A program made the position numbers and the translations under genes. The notes beneath the pieces were generated by a model. That model was not told the origin of the DNA and searched no databases. It was given only the letters and a program-made list of their open reading frames with translations. A stretch of DNA of 64,000 nt from CAVPDE01 sp963707125 (GTDB lineage: Bacteria > Desulfobacterota > DSM-4660 > Desulfatiglandales > HGW-15): the NCBI GenBank assembly GCA_963707125.1, contig CAVPOU010000004.1, positions 496,001-560,000 on the forward strand, written 5' to 3'. Shown here piece by piece: positions 1 through 8,350 of this stretch (positions within the stretch are counted from its first letter, which is position 1; every line of letters starts with the position of its first letter).

Positions 1-109
1 CCAGACCTTTTTTGTGATGCGATACCTGCTGGGCTATGAGAGGGTGTTGTGGTATGACGCCGGCTGGTCTGAATGGGCGGCAAGAAGCGAGTTGCCTGTC
101 GAGAAATGA
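1..109 (+). CDS. sulfurtransferase (rhodanese) C-terminal end, cut by window edge
   Basis: The open frame enters from the left edge (first full codon at base 2) and stops with TGA at 107-109. Its last 35 residues include YDAGWSEWAARSELPVE, which resembles the end of two-domain thiosulfate sulfurtransferases (pattern YDGSWxEWGxxxxxPVE). These enzymes move sulfane sulfur from thiosulfate to a thiol or cyanide acceptor. The catalytic Cys loop lies outside the window, so activity cannot be judged. The call rests on a short C-terminal signature only. Confidence 0.6.
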   Translation, partial: QTFFVMRYLLGYERVLWYDAGWSEWAARSELPVEK

Positions 110-158
110 TGGGCGCCGGACCGGATCAAAATGGTCGTGGCGTCTTTGAGAATGGAAC

Positions 159-629
159 ATGGCCGAAATCAGCAGGGCAGTGATCCCGTGCGAAATCACG
201 GTGATCAAAGACTTGTTTCAGGAGTACGCGGAATCTCTGAATTTCGACCTGGACTTCCAGGATTTCAGAGAGGAACTGGAGACTCTGCCGGGGAAGTATC
301 GCGCACCAAAGGGATCCATTCTTGTCGCAAAAGAAAACGGCGAGACTCTCGGGTGTGTCGCCGTGCGGCCGCTGGGTTCGGAGATCTGTGAGATGAAACG
401 GCTCTATGTGAAACCGGCGCACCGCGGTAAAAAGGTAGGACGAGAGCTTGCCGTGGCGATCATCGAGGAAGCAAAGAGACTCGGTTACAAGGCGATGAGA
501 CTGGATACTGTAGAGGCCATGAAGGAGGCATCAGCGCTCTACCGGGCCCTGGGATTCCAATCGATCGATGCGTACACCTACAACCCCCTTCCCGGGGCGA
601 TGTACTTCGAGCTCAAGCTAAGAGCATAG
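159..629 (+). CDS. GNAT family N-acetyltransferase
   Basis: A 156-residue protein with the GNAT fold. LYVKPAHRGKKVGREL (residues 82-97) is the beta4/alpha3 segment with the acetyl-CoA pyrophosphate loop (R-G-K-K-V-G, 89-94), and ALYRALGF (126-133) is the usual C-terminal motif. The product should acetylate a small molecule or protein amine; the substrate cannot be read from sequence. It starts 49 bp after the sulfurtransferase stop with no obvious ribosome site, so the start is less sure than the family. A GTG or ATG a little upstream in another frame is not supported. Confidence 0.85.
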   Translation: MAEISRAVIPCEITVIKDLFQEYAESLNFDLDFQDFREELETLPGKYRAPKGSILVAKENGETLGCVAVRPLGSEICEMKRLYVKPAHRGKKVGRELAVAIIEEAKRLGYKAMRLDTVEAMKEASALYRALGFQSIDAYTYNPLPGAMYFELKLRA

Positions 630-639
630 AGCACGGAGC

Positions 640-839
640 ATAGAGCGGGGAGTCAGAATCTTTATGAACTCGCAAAAAGCCACAAAGCCGTATTCTGTTC
701 GTGGTTCGATACCTGCCTGCGCCGAGGCTTCGGCAGGCAGGCCTCACCACGAACGATAATTCAGAAACTTTCACGTGCGTTAAAGCGTTCGCCCTGAGGT
801 ATCGAAGGGTGAACGCAACCTTTTCCGGGTTCATCGAGC
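640..839. repeat. intergenic hairpins between convergent GNAT and mdh genes
   Basis: Two stem-loops are visible. At 698-755, GTTCGTGGT pairs with ACCACGAAC around an inner CCTGCCTGC / GCAGGCAGG stem. At 788-813, GTTCGCCCT faces AGGGTGAAC, of the CTGAG-N-TCGAAGG repeat type seen again at 25783, 56445 and 62875. They could terminate transcription from either side, but no clear T-run follows. Confidence 0.5.
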
Positions 840-1895
840 TTATGAGATGCCGTACTTCTCCTTGAGAATCCCGGCGGCGCCTTTGATGTCTTCTTTGATG
901 ATCGCAGCGGAACGTTCAAGCTGACCTCTGAAGTCCTCGACAGGAAGTTCGTAAATTTTTTCTACTCCATAGGGTCCAATCTTCGCAGGCACACCGAAGC
1001 TCATGGAGTCGAGCCCGTCTTCTTTCTTGAGGAGGCCGTACTCGTTTTCGAGGATGGCAATCACGGGCTGCACTTCTGATTCGCCTTTGATGATGGCCCG
1101 AAGCATGTGGCAGGCAGCCCTTGCAGGACCTGCTGAGGCGCTCTGCCCTGTCTCATTGACGAAATGGGTCCCACCCTTCTTAGCTTCATCCATCACTTCC
1201 CGGATCTTTTGTGGATCAATACCGGCAACCCTGATGACCTCCTCCAGGGGAATACCGCTCACGGAAAAGTAGCGAGGATGGGCCACCATGGAATCTCCGT
1301 GATCTCCAAAAACGATGCCTCGCATGTCGGTCCCTGAAATGCCGAGAACCTGAGACACGGCAAGGCAGATTCTTCTGGCATCCAGGTTGCCGGCCTGGCC
1401 CATAATGTTCTCCCTTGGAAAGCCGGTCACCTTGTACCCCACCCATGTCATGGCTGTAACGGGATTTCCCATATAGACGAGGATCGGGAGATCCTGGGCA
1501 GAACAGCCTTCATAGATCTCCCTGATTTGCCTGGAGGTCTCGGCGACCACTTCCGTGTTCACGGCGAGCAGGTCTCTTCGGCTCTGGCCCTCTTTTCTTG
1601 GAACGCCCACACCAATGAAGATGACATCAAGGCCTGCCATGTCATCGAGAAAGTTGGTACCGAAAAGACGAGGTCTGCGCAGAGCGTTCGCTTTCAGATC
1701 TTCCACCCAAGCGCCAGCCCTGTTGGGATACTTCTCAGCAGGACGGCCATAGAATACGACTTCCTTGCCCAAGCCTTCATCGACCAGTGACAGGACGACG
1801 TCCCTGGAAACATTTCCGAATCCCCACACCCCTATTTTGTCTCTTTCCTTGACACGCTCGATAAATCTGCAGGTTTTGGGAGCCTCTATTTCCAT
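840..1895 (-). CDS. mdh: malate/lactate dehydrogenase family, probably malate dehydrogenase
   Basis: A 351-residue NAD-dependent 2-hydroxyacid dehydrogenase, likely interconverting malate and oxaloacetate. Visible motifs: the nucleotide-binding turn WGFGNVSRD (24-32, third Gly of GxGxxG replaced by Ser), mobile loop VPRKEGQSRRDLL (98-110) whose two arginines favour a dicarboxylate substrate, NPVTAMT (144-150), LDARR (171-175), and catalytic GDHGDSMV (197-204) with the active-site His. It is longer at the N-terminus than typical MDH (about 310-330 residues). It reads divergently from the NQR operon, and the other TCA-cycle genes lie on the opposite strand. Its own promoter is visible at 1941-1969. 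Malate is the likeliest substrate, but lactate or another hydroxyacid is not excluded. Confidence 0.85.
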   Translation of the reverse strand: MEIEAPKTCRFIERVKERDKIGVWGFGNVSRDVVLSLVDEGLGKEVVFYGRPAEKYPNRAGAWVEDLKANALRRPRLFGTNFLDDMAGLDVIFIGVGVPRKEGQSRRDLLAVNTEVVAETSRQIREIYEGCSAQDLPILVYMGNPVTAMTWVGYKVTGFPRENIMGQAGNLDARRICLAVSQVLGISGTDMRGIVFGDHGDSMVAHPRYFSVSGIPLEEVIRVAGIDPQKIREVMDEAKKGGTHFVNETGQSASAGPARAACHMLRAIIKGESEVQPVIAILENEYGLLKKEDGLDSMSFGVPAKIGPYGVEKIYELPVEDFRGQLERSAAIIKEDIKGAAGILKEKYGIS

Positions 1896-1940
1896 TTCAT
1901 ACCCTCATCACAACACTCTTCCAGTTTCTTAAACAGACTC

Positions 1941-1969
1941 AACTTATCAACCGGATTTTTCAATGTCAA
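1941..1969 (-). promoter_or_regulatory. sigma-70-like promoter of mdh
   Basis: On the minus strand TTGACA (1964-1969) is followed by 17 bp and then TAAGTT (1941-1946). This would start mRNA about 40 nt upstream of the mdh ATG at 1895. The -35 box is a perfect consensus; the -10 box is weak. Confidence 0.5.
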
Positions 1970-2012
1970 CGGCGATCCCGAAAGAGAGAAAAGAGAGGAC
2001 TGGGAATTCCCA

Positions 2013-2041
2013 TTGACGTCCTTCAGGGGGTTATCTATTTT
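2013..2041 (+). promoter_or_regulatory. candidate sigma-70 promoter of the nqr operon
   Basis: TTGACG (2013-2018), a 17-bp spacer and TATTTT (2036-2041) lie about 65 bp before nqrB. The spacing is ideal and the boxes moderate. Together with the mdh promoter this makes 1896-2107 a divergent promoter region. Confidence 0.4.
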
Positions 2042-2107
2042 AGAGCGGTTTGTGCTTTATGGATGAGAACGGACCGAATGGAACTCTTCCGGGAATAGAT
2101 CTGCCCC

Positions 2108-3061
2108 ATGGAATTACGTCGGCCAGAAAAAATCTTCTTGATGCAGAAAGTGATGCTCCGGGTGTGTTACGCTCTCCTCCCCCTGGTCTTCGCTTCCGTC
2201 TATCTCTTCGGGTGGCGATCCCTGGTCCTGGTGGCGGTGGCGCTCCTCTTCGGAGTCGCGACCGAGGGCCTCTTTACCTTGAGAGAAGGAAAACCCATCA
2301 CCTCTGCCGTCTTCGTGACCTCCCTGATCTTTTCCCTCTCCCTTCCTCCCACGATTCCTTTCTGGATGGCGATTGTTGGGATTGTTGTGGGTGTTGCACT
2401 CGGGAAAATGGTTTTCGGCGGTTTCGGCCAGAATGTCTTCAATCCGGCCATGGTGGGAAGGTGTTTTCTTTACGTTACCTTTCCCATAGAAATGACCAAT
2501 CAGTGGGCCGGTCCTGTTTGGGGGGGAGCGGCAGGCTTCGGGATTTGGTCGCTCTCTCCGGATGCCGTCTCACAAGCGACGCCCCTCGTGGAGTTGCGGA
2601 AAGGGATCTCTGTGCCTTTGGAACACCTTTTCCTGGGCAACACGGCAGGCTCTCTGGGAGAAACGTCCGCCCTCCTGATTCTTCTGGGGGGCATCTACCT
2701 GATATACAGGAAGGCGGCACCGTGGCGTTTGGCCGTCTCCTGCCTGATCGGCGGCATCCTCCTGAGCAGCATCTTTCACGGTTTCGGTGCAGCGGGTGTT
2801 CCGTCTGCCCTGACCACATTGCTATCAGGATCATTTCTTTTCGGAAGTATTTTTGTGGTGACAGAACCTGTCTCAGGTGCGAAGACGGAGTATGGTCAGT
2901 GGATTTATGGTTTCATGGTAGGAGGCCTCACCGTGGTTCTGAGGGGGTTTTCCAATTTCCCTGAGGGCGTTATGTTCTCCATCCTGATCATGAACGCCTT
3001 TGTCCCTCTCATCGACCAGACGGTGAGACGAACGCAAGCGGCAAAGAAGGCGGTGCCATGA
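2108..3061 (+). CDS. nqrB: NQR complex membrane subunit B (RnfD homologue)
   Basis: A 317-residue polytopic membrane protein of the NqrB/RnfD family, a subunit of the Na+-translocating NADH:quinone reductase. The conserved GFGQNVFNPAMVGR (105-118) and the flavinylation motif SQATPL (155-160, FMN-accepting Thr158) are present. It is clearly shorter than Vibrio NqrB (about 410) and somewhat shorter than RnfD (about 350), lacking mostly N-terminal sequence. Gene order (B, C, D, E, F) and the NqrF downstream decide for NQR over RNF. Its last bases overlap nqrC by 4 bp, so translation is probably coupled. No strong ribosome site precedes the ATG. Confidence 0.85.
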   Translation: MELRRPEKIFLMQKVMLRVCYALLPLVFASVYLFGWRSLVLVAVALLFGVATEGLFTLREGKPITSAVFVTSLIFSLSLPPTIPFWMAIVGIVVGVALGKMVFGGFGQNVFNPAMVGRCFLYVTFPIEMTNQWAGPVWGGAAGFGIWSLSPDAVSQATPLVELRKGISVPLEHLFLGNTAGSLGETSALLILLGGIYLIYRKAAPWRLAVSCLIGGILLSSIFHGFGAAGVPSALTTLLSGSFLFGSIFVVTEPVSGAKTEYGQWIYGFMVGGLTVVLRGFSNFPEGVMFSILIMNAFVPLIDQTVRRTQAAKKAVP

Positions 3062-3693
3062 AGAGACGACTCTACTCCATTGCCTTCATGTTTGTGCTCA
3101 CCTTTTTCTTCGCCGCCGTGGTGAGCGCAGTGAAAGTTTACAACGAAGAAAGAATTGAGACCAACCAGGAAGTCAAGTTACAGAAGATCGTCCTTCAGGT
3201 CCTCCACATACCTGTGCGGGAAAAAGCGTCGAACCGGGAGGTGATCCAGGCTTTTGAGGAAAGAGTGAAATCGATTGAAGTCAAGAAGCAGACTCTCTAT
3301 GTAGGATACTCCGAAGACGGCCGGAGCATCACGGGCTATGCCTTTCCGGTCGGCGGTGCGGGTTTCTGGGGGCCGGTTTACGGCATGGTGAGCGTGGATC
3401 CCGAAGCATCGAAGATTCTGGGAATTGCTTTTTACAGACACTCAGAGACGCCGGGGCTCGGGGCAAGAATCACGGAGCCCTGGTTTACCAAACAGTTCAC
3501 CAACCTGCCGATCTTCCCTGTGGAAGGAAACAGAAAAATCTTCTATTTAAAGCCGGCAGGCCCGGGCAAAGGTCCCAATGAACTGGACGCGATCACTGGC
3601 GCGACCGGAACAAGCCGGGCCGTGGAAGCCTTTGTGAACCGGGATTTGGATCGCTTTCTCAGAGATACCTGGAAACTTGTGAATAAGGGATAG
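3058..3693 (+). CDS. nqrC: NQR complex FMN subunit C (RnfG homologue)
   Basis: A 211-residue protein with one N-terminal transmembrane helix (about 6-26) and a periplasmic FMN-binding domain. The FMN attachment motif is DAITGATGTS (177-186) with Thr183 as the expected phosphoester site; the family pattern is [ST]GAT. ETPGLGARI (130-138) is also conserved in NqrC/RnfG. It passes electrons between the NqrF entry module and the membrane subunits. It starts inside the last codons of nqrB and is followed after 3 bp by nqrD. Confidence 0.88.
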   Translation: MKRRLYSIAFMFVLTFFFAAVVSAVKVYNEERIETNQEVKLQKIVLQVLHIPVREKASNREVIQAFEERVKSIEVKKQTLYVGYSEDGRSITGYAFPVGGAGFWGPVYGMVSVDPEASKILGIAFYRHSETPGLGARITEPWFTKQFTNLPIFPVEGNRKIFYLKPAGPGKGPNELDAITGATGTSRAVEAFVNRDLDRFLRDTWKLVNKG

Positions 3694-3696
3694 GGG

Positions 3697-4323
3697 ATGC
3701 CCAAGCCTTTGAGCAGCAATCAAATCTTTTTGCAAGGACTCTGGAATGACAATCCCGTGTTGCGGCAAATCCTCGGGATCTGCTCAACCCTTGCGGTGAC
3801 CAATTTGCTCGTGAACACGCTGGTCATGAACGCAGGCCTGATCTTCACGGTGTGTATGTCCAACCTGACCGTCTCCATTCTGAGAAACTATACGCCCATG
3901 AAGATCCGGATGATGGCCCAGACGCTCATCATTGCTTCTTACGTGATCATCGTGGACATTGCCATCGGCGCCTATCTTCCGGACATTAGCGAGGCCCTGG
4001 GCCCTTATGTGGGATTGATCATCACCAATTGCATCGTCATGGGACGTTGCGAGGCTTTTGCCATGAAGAACCGACCCTGGGCTTCTTTCCTGGACGGGCT
4101 GGCCATGAGTCTCGGGTATGCGGCGGTGCTTTTGATTATCGCCGTCATTCGTGAACCCCTCGGGTTCGGAACGCTTTTCGGGTACAGGATCATGCCGGAG
4201 GGTTTTACGCCCTGGACCATCATGATCATGGCACCGGGGGCTTTTTTCACCTTAGGTCTCTTCGTGTGGTTCCTGAGGGCAAAATACCCTCAGACGGCGG
4301 AAGAGAAAAAGCAGGGGCAGTGA
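3697..4323 (+). CDS. nqrD: NQR complex membrane subunit D (RnfE homologue)
   Basis: A 208-residue integral membrane protein with about six helices. The NqrD hallmark GLIITNCIVMGRCEAFAMK is present, with the Cys that in solved NQR structures helps hold a membrane iron centre shared with NqrE. DNNPVLRQILGICSTLAVT near the N-terminus matches the family start. Length is that of Vibrio NqrD (210). It sits 3 bp after nqrC and 1 bp before nqrE in one transcription unit. Confidence 0.92.
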   Translation: MPKPLSSNQIFLQGLWNDNPVLRQILGICSTLAVTNLLVNTLVMNAGLIFTVCMSNLTVSILRNYTPMKIRMMAQTLIIASYVIIVDIAIGAYLPDISEALGPYVGLIITNCIVMGRCEAFAMKNRPWASFLDGLAMSLGYAAVLLIIAVIREPLGFGTLFGYRIMPEGFTPWTIMIMAPGAFFTLGLFVWFLRAKYPQTAEEKKQGQ

Positions 4324-4324
4324 G

Positions 4325-4918
4325 ATGGTTCAGGTCGATCCGGGAACTCTTCTTTTTGCAGCCATCTTTACGAACAACATCCTCCTGACGAATTTCCTGG
4401 GGCTGTGTCCGTTTCTGGCGATCTCCCGGGAAATCCGATCCGCCCTAGGGCTGGGCGCCGCCGTGGTCTTTGTGATGACCTGCACGGCGGTCCTCAATTA
4501 TCTGGTTTACTATTATGTCCTGTTGCCTCTGAACCTAGATCACTTTCGCTACATTGTTTTCATCATTATCATTGCCGCCTTTGTCCAGCTTGTGGAGATG
4601 ATGGTCGAGCGATTTTTCCCGGCTCTTTACTACATCCTCGGCATCTTTCTCCCACTGATCACCGTGAACTGCGCGATCCTGGGTGCGTCCCTTTTCATGA
4701 TCATTCGCAACTACACTCTTGTCCAATCCGTGGCCTATGGGGCCGGTAGCGGAATCGGCTGGATGATCGCGATCATTGCGGTTGGAGCTATACGGGAAAA
4801 AGTTCAAAAGAGCGCCAAGCTCCCGAAAGGGTTGGAGGGACCTGCACTGACCCTGATCATTACAGGGATTATGGCCCTGGCGTTCACGGCATTCAGCGGG
4901 ATGATACAAATACAGTAA
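4325..4918 (+). CDS. nqrE: NQR complex membrane subunit E (RnfA homologue)
   Basis: A 197-residue integral membrane protein, pseudo-symmetric partner of NqrD. Visible signatures are TNNILLTNFLGLCPFLA near residues 15-31, ALYYILGIFLPLITVNCAI mid-protein and GAGSGIGWM later; the Cys of LGLC and NC are the expected iron-centre ligands. It ends 230 bp before nqrF, and that gap carries facing arrays of a GGAGTAN repeat, so nqrF may have a separate signal or be joined by readthrough. Confidence 0.92.
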   Translation: MVQVDPGTLLFAAIFTNNILLTNFLGLCPFLAISREIRSALGLGAAVVFVMTCTAVLNYLVYYYVLLPLNLDHFRYIVFIIIIAAFVQLVEMMVERFFPALYYILGIFLPLITVNCAILGASLFMIIRNYTLVQSVAYGAGSGIGWMIAIIAVGAIREKVQKSAKLPKGLEGPALTLIITGIMALAFTAFSGMIQIQ

Positions 4919-5148
4919 GAATGGAGTAATGGAGTGATGGAGTACTGGAGTGTTGGAAAAAGGACACGGGTTCGGCCCGCCGAATTGTCCGCCGCAGATG
5001 GATAGAGCAAAACGCAAAGCGCTGAAGCGAAGGCAGACGGCTTTTGGCCTTACCATTACTCCAATACTCCGATACTCCAGTACTCCAAAGCCTTACGCGC
5101 AACGGACAACTGACAACTGGCCACTGACCACGGACAACTGACAATCCC
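4919..5148. repeat. facing GGAGTAN heptamer arrays between nqrE and nqrF
   Basis: About five direct units of the type ATGGAGTA occur at 4921-4956 and their reverse complements (TACTCCA type) at 5052-5087, so the RNA could fold into a long hairpin. Just after, 5098-5142 carries GGACAACTGAC units. No gene is seen in the gap. Similar facing arrays occur at 36555-36632 and 38887-39127. Confidence 0.75.
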
Positions 5149-6252
5149 ATGCTCACATTGTTCATCAGCCTTCTCATTCTGAGCGGGATCGCGGCGCTGC
5201 TGGCCCTGTTCCTGGAAATCGCCGACTCCTATCTGGCTGACTACGGAGAAAAGAAAATCCTAGTCAACGAGCAGAAGGAATTGGTCGTCGAGGGAGGGAA
5301 GCCTTTGCTTTCCACCCTCATGGGCCAGGGGATTTTTATTCCCTCTGCTTGCGGAGGCAAAGGCACCTGCTCGTACTGCAAGGTGAAGGTTCTGGAGGGG
5401 GGAGGCCCGGTGCTGCCCACAGAAACCCCCTATCTCTCTCCGGATGAGTTGAATGCTCACGTGAGGCTATCGTGCCAGGTCAAGGTCAAGGACAACCTGA
5501 AGATCGAGATCCCGGAAGAGCTGTTCCTGGTGAAGGAATACCTGGTCAGGGTGGAGAGCCTGCGTGACTTGACCCCGGAGATCAAGAGCGTTCGTCTCAG
5601 GATCTTGTGGCCGGAAGAGGGGATCACCTTCAAGGCAGGACAGTATGTCCAGTTCGAAGTCCCGAAATACAAGCTCACCAGCGGACCGGAGTACCGGGCC
5701 TATTCCATCTGTTCGGATGCGTCAGAGCACCAATCCCTGGAACTCGTCATCACCAAGGTCCCTCAAGGGGCCGTGACCACTTACGTGCACGAGTTTCTGC
5801 ACGAGGGAGAGGAGCTGAGGGCTACCGGACCTTACGGGAAATTCTACCTTAAGGATTCGGACCGAGACATTCTGTTCATCGCAACCGGATCGGGCATGGC
5901 GCCTATCAAATCCATGCTTCACCAGGTCGAGCATGAGCAAATGCGGAAAGAGGTTCAGTTCTTCTTCGGGGCAAAAACAGTGAAAGATCTCTATTACCAG
6001 GAGGAGCTCCGGGCATGGGAGAAAAAGCTCCCTTCATTCAAGTATGTGCCCACCCTGTCCCGGACCCTGGAGGAGGAGCAATGGAAGGGTGAAAAAGGCC
6101 GAGTGACCCACCTCATCGAGAAATACGTGCCTGAAGGAGCGACTATCGACGTCTACATCTGCGGGTCACCGGTCATGGTAGACTCGTGCGTGGAGATACT
6201 GAAAAAGAAGGGCAGCCCGGAAGACCGCATCTTCTTCGATAAGTTCGAATAG
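5149..6252 (+). CDS. nqrF: NQR complex NADH-oxidising subunit F
   Basis: A 367-residue flavoprotein that takes electrons from NADH into the complex. Order: one N-terminal transmembrane helix (3-25), a [2Fe-2S] ferredoxin domain with Cys68, Cys74, Cys77 and Cys109, then a ferredoxin-reductase module with the FAD motif RAYSICS (183-189), GPYGKF (227-232), the NADH-site ATGSGMAPI (245-253), YICGSP (336-341) and a terminal FFDKF. RNF complexes have no such subunit, so this identifies the operon as NQR-type. It is about 40 residues shorter than Vibrio NqrF. No good ribosome site precedes the chosen ATG. Confidence 0.92.
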   Translation: MLTLFISLLILSGIAALLALFLEIADSYLADYGEKKILVNEQKELVVEGGKPLLSTLMGQGIFIPSACGGKGTCSYCKVKVLEGGGPVLPTETPYLSPDELNAHVRLSCQVKVKDNLKIEIPEELFLVKEYLVRVESLRDLTPEIKSVRLRILWPEEGITFKAGQYVQFEVPKYKLTSGPEYRAYSICSDASEHQSLELVITKVPQGAVTTYVHEFLHEGEELRATGPYGKFYLKDSDRDILFIATGSGMAPIKSMLHQVEHEQMRKEVQFFFGAKTVKDLYYQEELRAWEKKLPSFKYVPTLSRTLEEEQWKGEKGRVTHLIEKYVPEGATIDVYICGSPVMVDSCVEILKKKGSPEDRIFFDKFE

Positions 6253-6290
6253 AAGCCCTTGAACTCCGCATTTAATCCATTCTTGATGAG

Positions 6291-6432
6291 TTCGTAAAAA
6301 TCAAGAATTGACCTTTTGTGTCATTCCGGCGAATCCCGGATCGGAGTCCGGGACAGGCGCCGGAATCCAGGAAGAACAAGCAATCCTGGACCCCGGCTTC
6401 CGCCGGGGTGACGGTTTTGATGACTTTTTACG
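6291..6432. repeat. dispersed palindromic element, copy 1
   Basis: An intergenic element bounded by TTCGTAAAAA and GACTTTTTACG, with an inner inverted pair built on TCATTCCGGCGAA and CGCCGGGGTGA. It is nearly identical through its core to the copy at 42012-42156, and related to 9169-9288 and 38921-39021. Short open frames inside it are by-products of the repeat. Confidence 0.8.
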
Positions 6433-6505
6433 TGACCGTCATTCCTGTCTATTGACAAAACAGGGGTGCTATTTAGATTTTCTTGTAATATCCAGAAGGT
6501 AAATC

Positions 6506-8227
6506 ATGAAATTCGCGCATGATGTCGTGATTGTGGGCTCCGGTCTCGCCGGGCTGCGAGCTGCGGTGGAGATTGCGGGAAGAGCGGAAGTGGCGCTCCT
6601 CAGCAAAGTCTACCCGACTCGCTCTCATTCAGGCGCTGCTCAGGGAGGGATTGCAGCAGCCCTGGGAAATGAAGAGCCGGACTCATGGGAATGGCACATG
6701 TATGACACGGTGAAGGGGGGAGACTTCCTCACGGATCAAGATGCGGCAGAAGTTCTTGCCAAGGACGCCCCAAGGGCCGTGTACGAACTGGAGCACATGG
6801 GCGTTCCATTCAACCGGACGCCCCAGGGGACGATAGCGCAAAGGGCCTTTGGCGGACACACCGGAGATTTCGGCAAGCGAGCGGTCAAGAGGGCTTGCCA
6901 CGCAGCGGACAGAACGGGAAGGGTCATCCTGGATACGCTCTACGGCGAGGCTCTTCGAAAAGGAATTAAGGTCTACCAGGAATTTCAACTTCTGGACCTA
7001 ATCATCAGAGACAACCGGGTCGTCGGGCTTCTGGCTTACGAACTGGCATCCGGGGAAATCCATCCTATTCAGTGCAAGGCGATCTTGCTGGCCACCGGCG
7101 GGTTTGGAAAGGTCTTTCAGACAACATCCAACTGCTTTGCAAACACGGGCGACGGCGTTTCCCTGGCTTACAGGTCAGGCATACCTCTTGAGGACATGGA
7201 GTTTGTCCAGTTTCATCCAACAGGCATCCATGGTCTCGGGGTGCTTCTCAGTGAGGCGGCCCGAGGAGAAGGGGGCATCCTCAGGAACAGGCAGGGAGAG
7301 CGCTTCATGTTAAGATACGCTCCCACCCTCAAAGACCTTGCGCCCAGGGACATGGTTTCGAGAGCCATTGCCAGGGAGATCCGTGAAGGCAGAGGAATCG
7401 ACGGCCGTGACTTTGTCCATCTGGATCTCACCCATCTCGGGAAGGAGCGCCTTGCGGAAAAGCTTTCCGATATTACTTCCTTCGTCCGTATCTATCTGGG
7501 CTTGGATGCGACCAAAGATCTAATCCCCGTGGCACCCACATGCCACTACATGATGGGCGGTATCCCCACGAACCTCGACGCACAGGTGCTCGGAAAGACC
7601 GGGGAGATTTTCGAGGGCCTTTACGCTGCCGGAGAGTGTGCCTGTGTGTCCGTCCACGGCGCCAACAGGCTCGGGTGCAACTCCCTTCTTGATCTCGTGG
7701 TATTCGGTCGGCGGGCAGGGAAGAAGATCTTGGAAGATTTGCCCCATCTTCCAAAGGCGCGGGTTCCCGAAGGCCCCGAGGATGCAGCACGAAAAAAAAT
7801 CGAAGACCTGAACAGGCGAAAAAAGGGAGAGAAATCCAGTGCGCTGAGAAGCGAGTTGCAGAAAACGATGACAGATTCCTGCTCTGTGTTCCGTAACAAG
7901 GAGGATCTGGCCGGTGCCATAGCCACGGTGAGAGACCTTCTTGAGCGCTATGAAACGGTGAGCGTGGACAACAAAGGCAGGCGCTTCAACACAGATCTGC
8001 TTGAAGCTCTTGAGCTGGAATCCCTGCTACACCTTGGGGAAGCCATCCTGGTGTCGGCTCTGGCAAGAGAGGAAAGCAGGGGCGCCCATTTTCGGGAAGA
8101 TTACCCGGAAAGAGATGATCAGAATTGGCTGAAGCACACCCTGGTCGAGAAGACGGCGACAGGCCCGCGCCTTTCCTCAAAACCTGTGACGATAACCCGT
8201 TTCAAGCCCCAGCCAAGGGTTTACTAA
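6506..8227 (+). CDS. sdhA: succinate dehydrogenase/fumarate reductase flavoprotein subunit
   Basis: A 573-residue catalytic subunit that interconverts succinate and fumarate. The dinucleotide fold VGSGLAGLRAA (10-20), the FAD-attachment segment TRSHSGAAQGG (38-48, covalent His41 expected), the substrate motif HPTG (237-240) and catalytic Arg in RGEGG (253-257) are all in place. Length is normal. A ribosome site (AAGGT) precedes the ATG. It is followed after 123 bp by sdhB, but no cytochrome b or membrane anchor gene (sdhC/D) lies within reach, so the enzyme as encoded here appears soluble or borrows an anchor from elsewhere. Confidence 0.93.
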   Translation: MKFAHDVVIVGSGLAGLRAAVEIAGRAEVALLSKVYPTRSHSGAAQGGIAAALGNEEPDSWEWHMYDTVKGGDFLTDQDAAEVLAKDAPRAVYELEHMGVPFNRTPQGTIAQRAFGGHTGDFGKRAVKRACHAADRTGRVILDTLYGEALRKGIKVYQEFQLLDLIIRDNRVVGLLAYELASGEIHPIQCKAILLATGGFGKVFQTTSNCFANTGDGVSLAYRSGIPLEDMEFVQFHPTGIHGLGVLLSEAARGEGGILRNRQGERFMLRYAPTLKDLAPRDMVSRAIAREIREGRGIDGRDFVHLDLTHLGKERLAEKLSDITSFVRIYLGLDATKDLIPVAPTCHYMMGGIPTNLDAQVLGKTGEIFEGLYAAGECACVSVHGANRLGCNSLLDLVVFGRRAGKKILEDLPHLPKARVPEGPEDAARKKIEDLNRRKKGEKSSALRSELQKTMTDSCSVFRNKEDLAGAIATVRDLLERYETVSVDNKGRRFNTDLLEALELESLLHLGEAILVSALAREESRGAHFREDYPERDDQNWLKHTLVEKTATGPRLSSKPVTITRFKPQPRVY

Positions 8228-8239
8228 TGCAAACGCAGT

Positions 8240-8320
8240 GAATCGTTTTATATTCGGCTGTTCCCCCTCACCCTTCCCCTCTCCCCCATGTCGGGGGAGA
8301 AGGCGGGGTGAGGGGAATGA
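8240..8320. repeat. CCCCTC-rich inverted repeat between sdhA and sdhB
   Basis: TCCCCCTCACCCTTCCCCTC faces GGCGGGGTGAGGGG around CTCCCCCATGTCGGGGGAG, a strong hairpin. It is related to the longer repeats at 35697-35813 and 52976-53110. It may attenuate or stabilise the sdhAB transcript. Confidence 0.6.
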
Positions 8321-8350
8321 ATGACAAGAGTTCAAACGGATTTTTGTAAT

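Noticed and set aside
2050..2964. 304-codon frame overlapping nqrB
   Set aside because: It shares the stretch with nqrB, whose membrane and flavin motifs are clearly conserved; the composition (Arg, Pro, Gly rich) is typical of a shadow frame.
2108..4918. RNF complex instead of NQR
   Set aside because: rnfB and rnfC are absent, gene order is that of NQR, and the F subunit is NADH-oxidising NqrF with ferredoxin and FAD domains.
6308..6502. Open frame of 64 codons in the gap before sdhA
   Set aside because: It runs through the palindromic element; its peptide simply translates the repeat, and no ribosome site precedes it.
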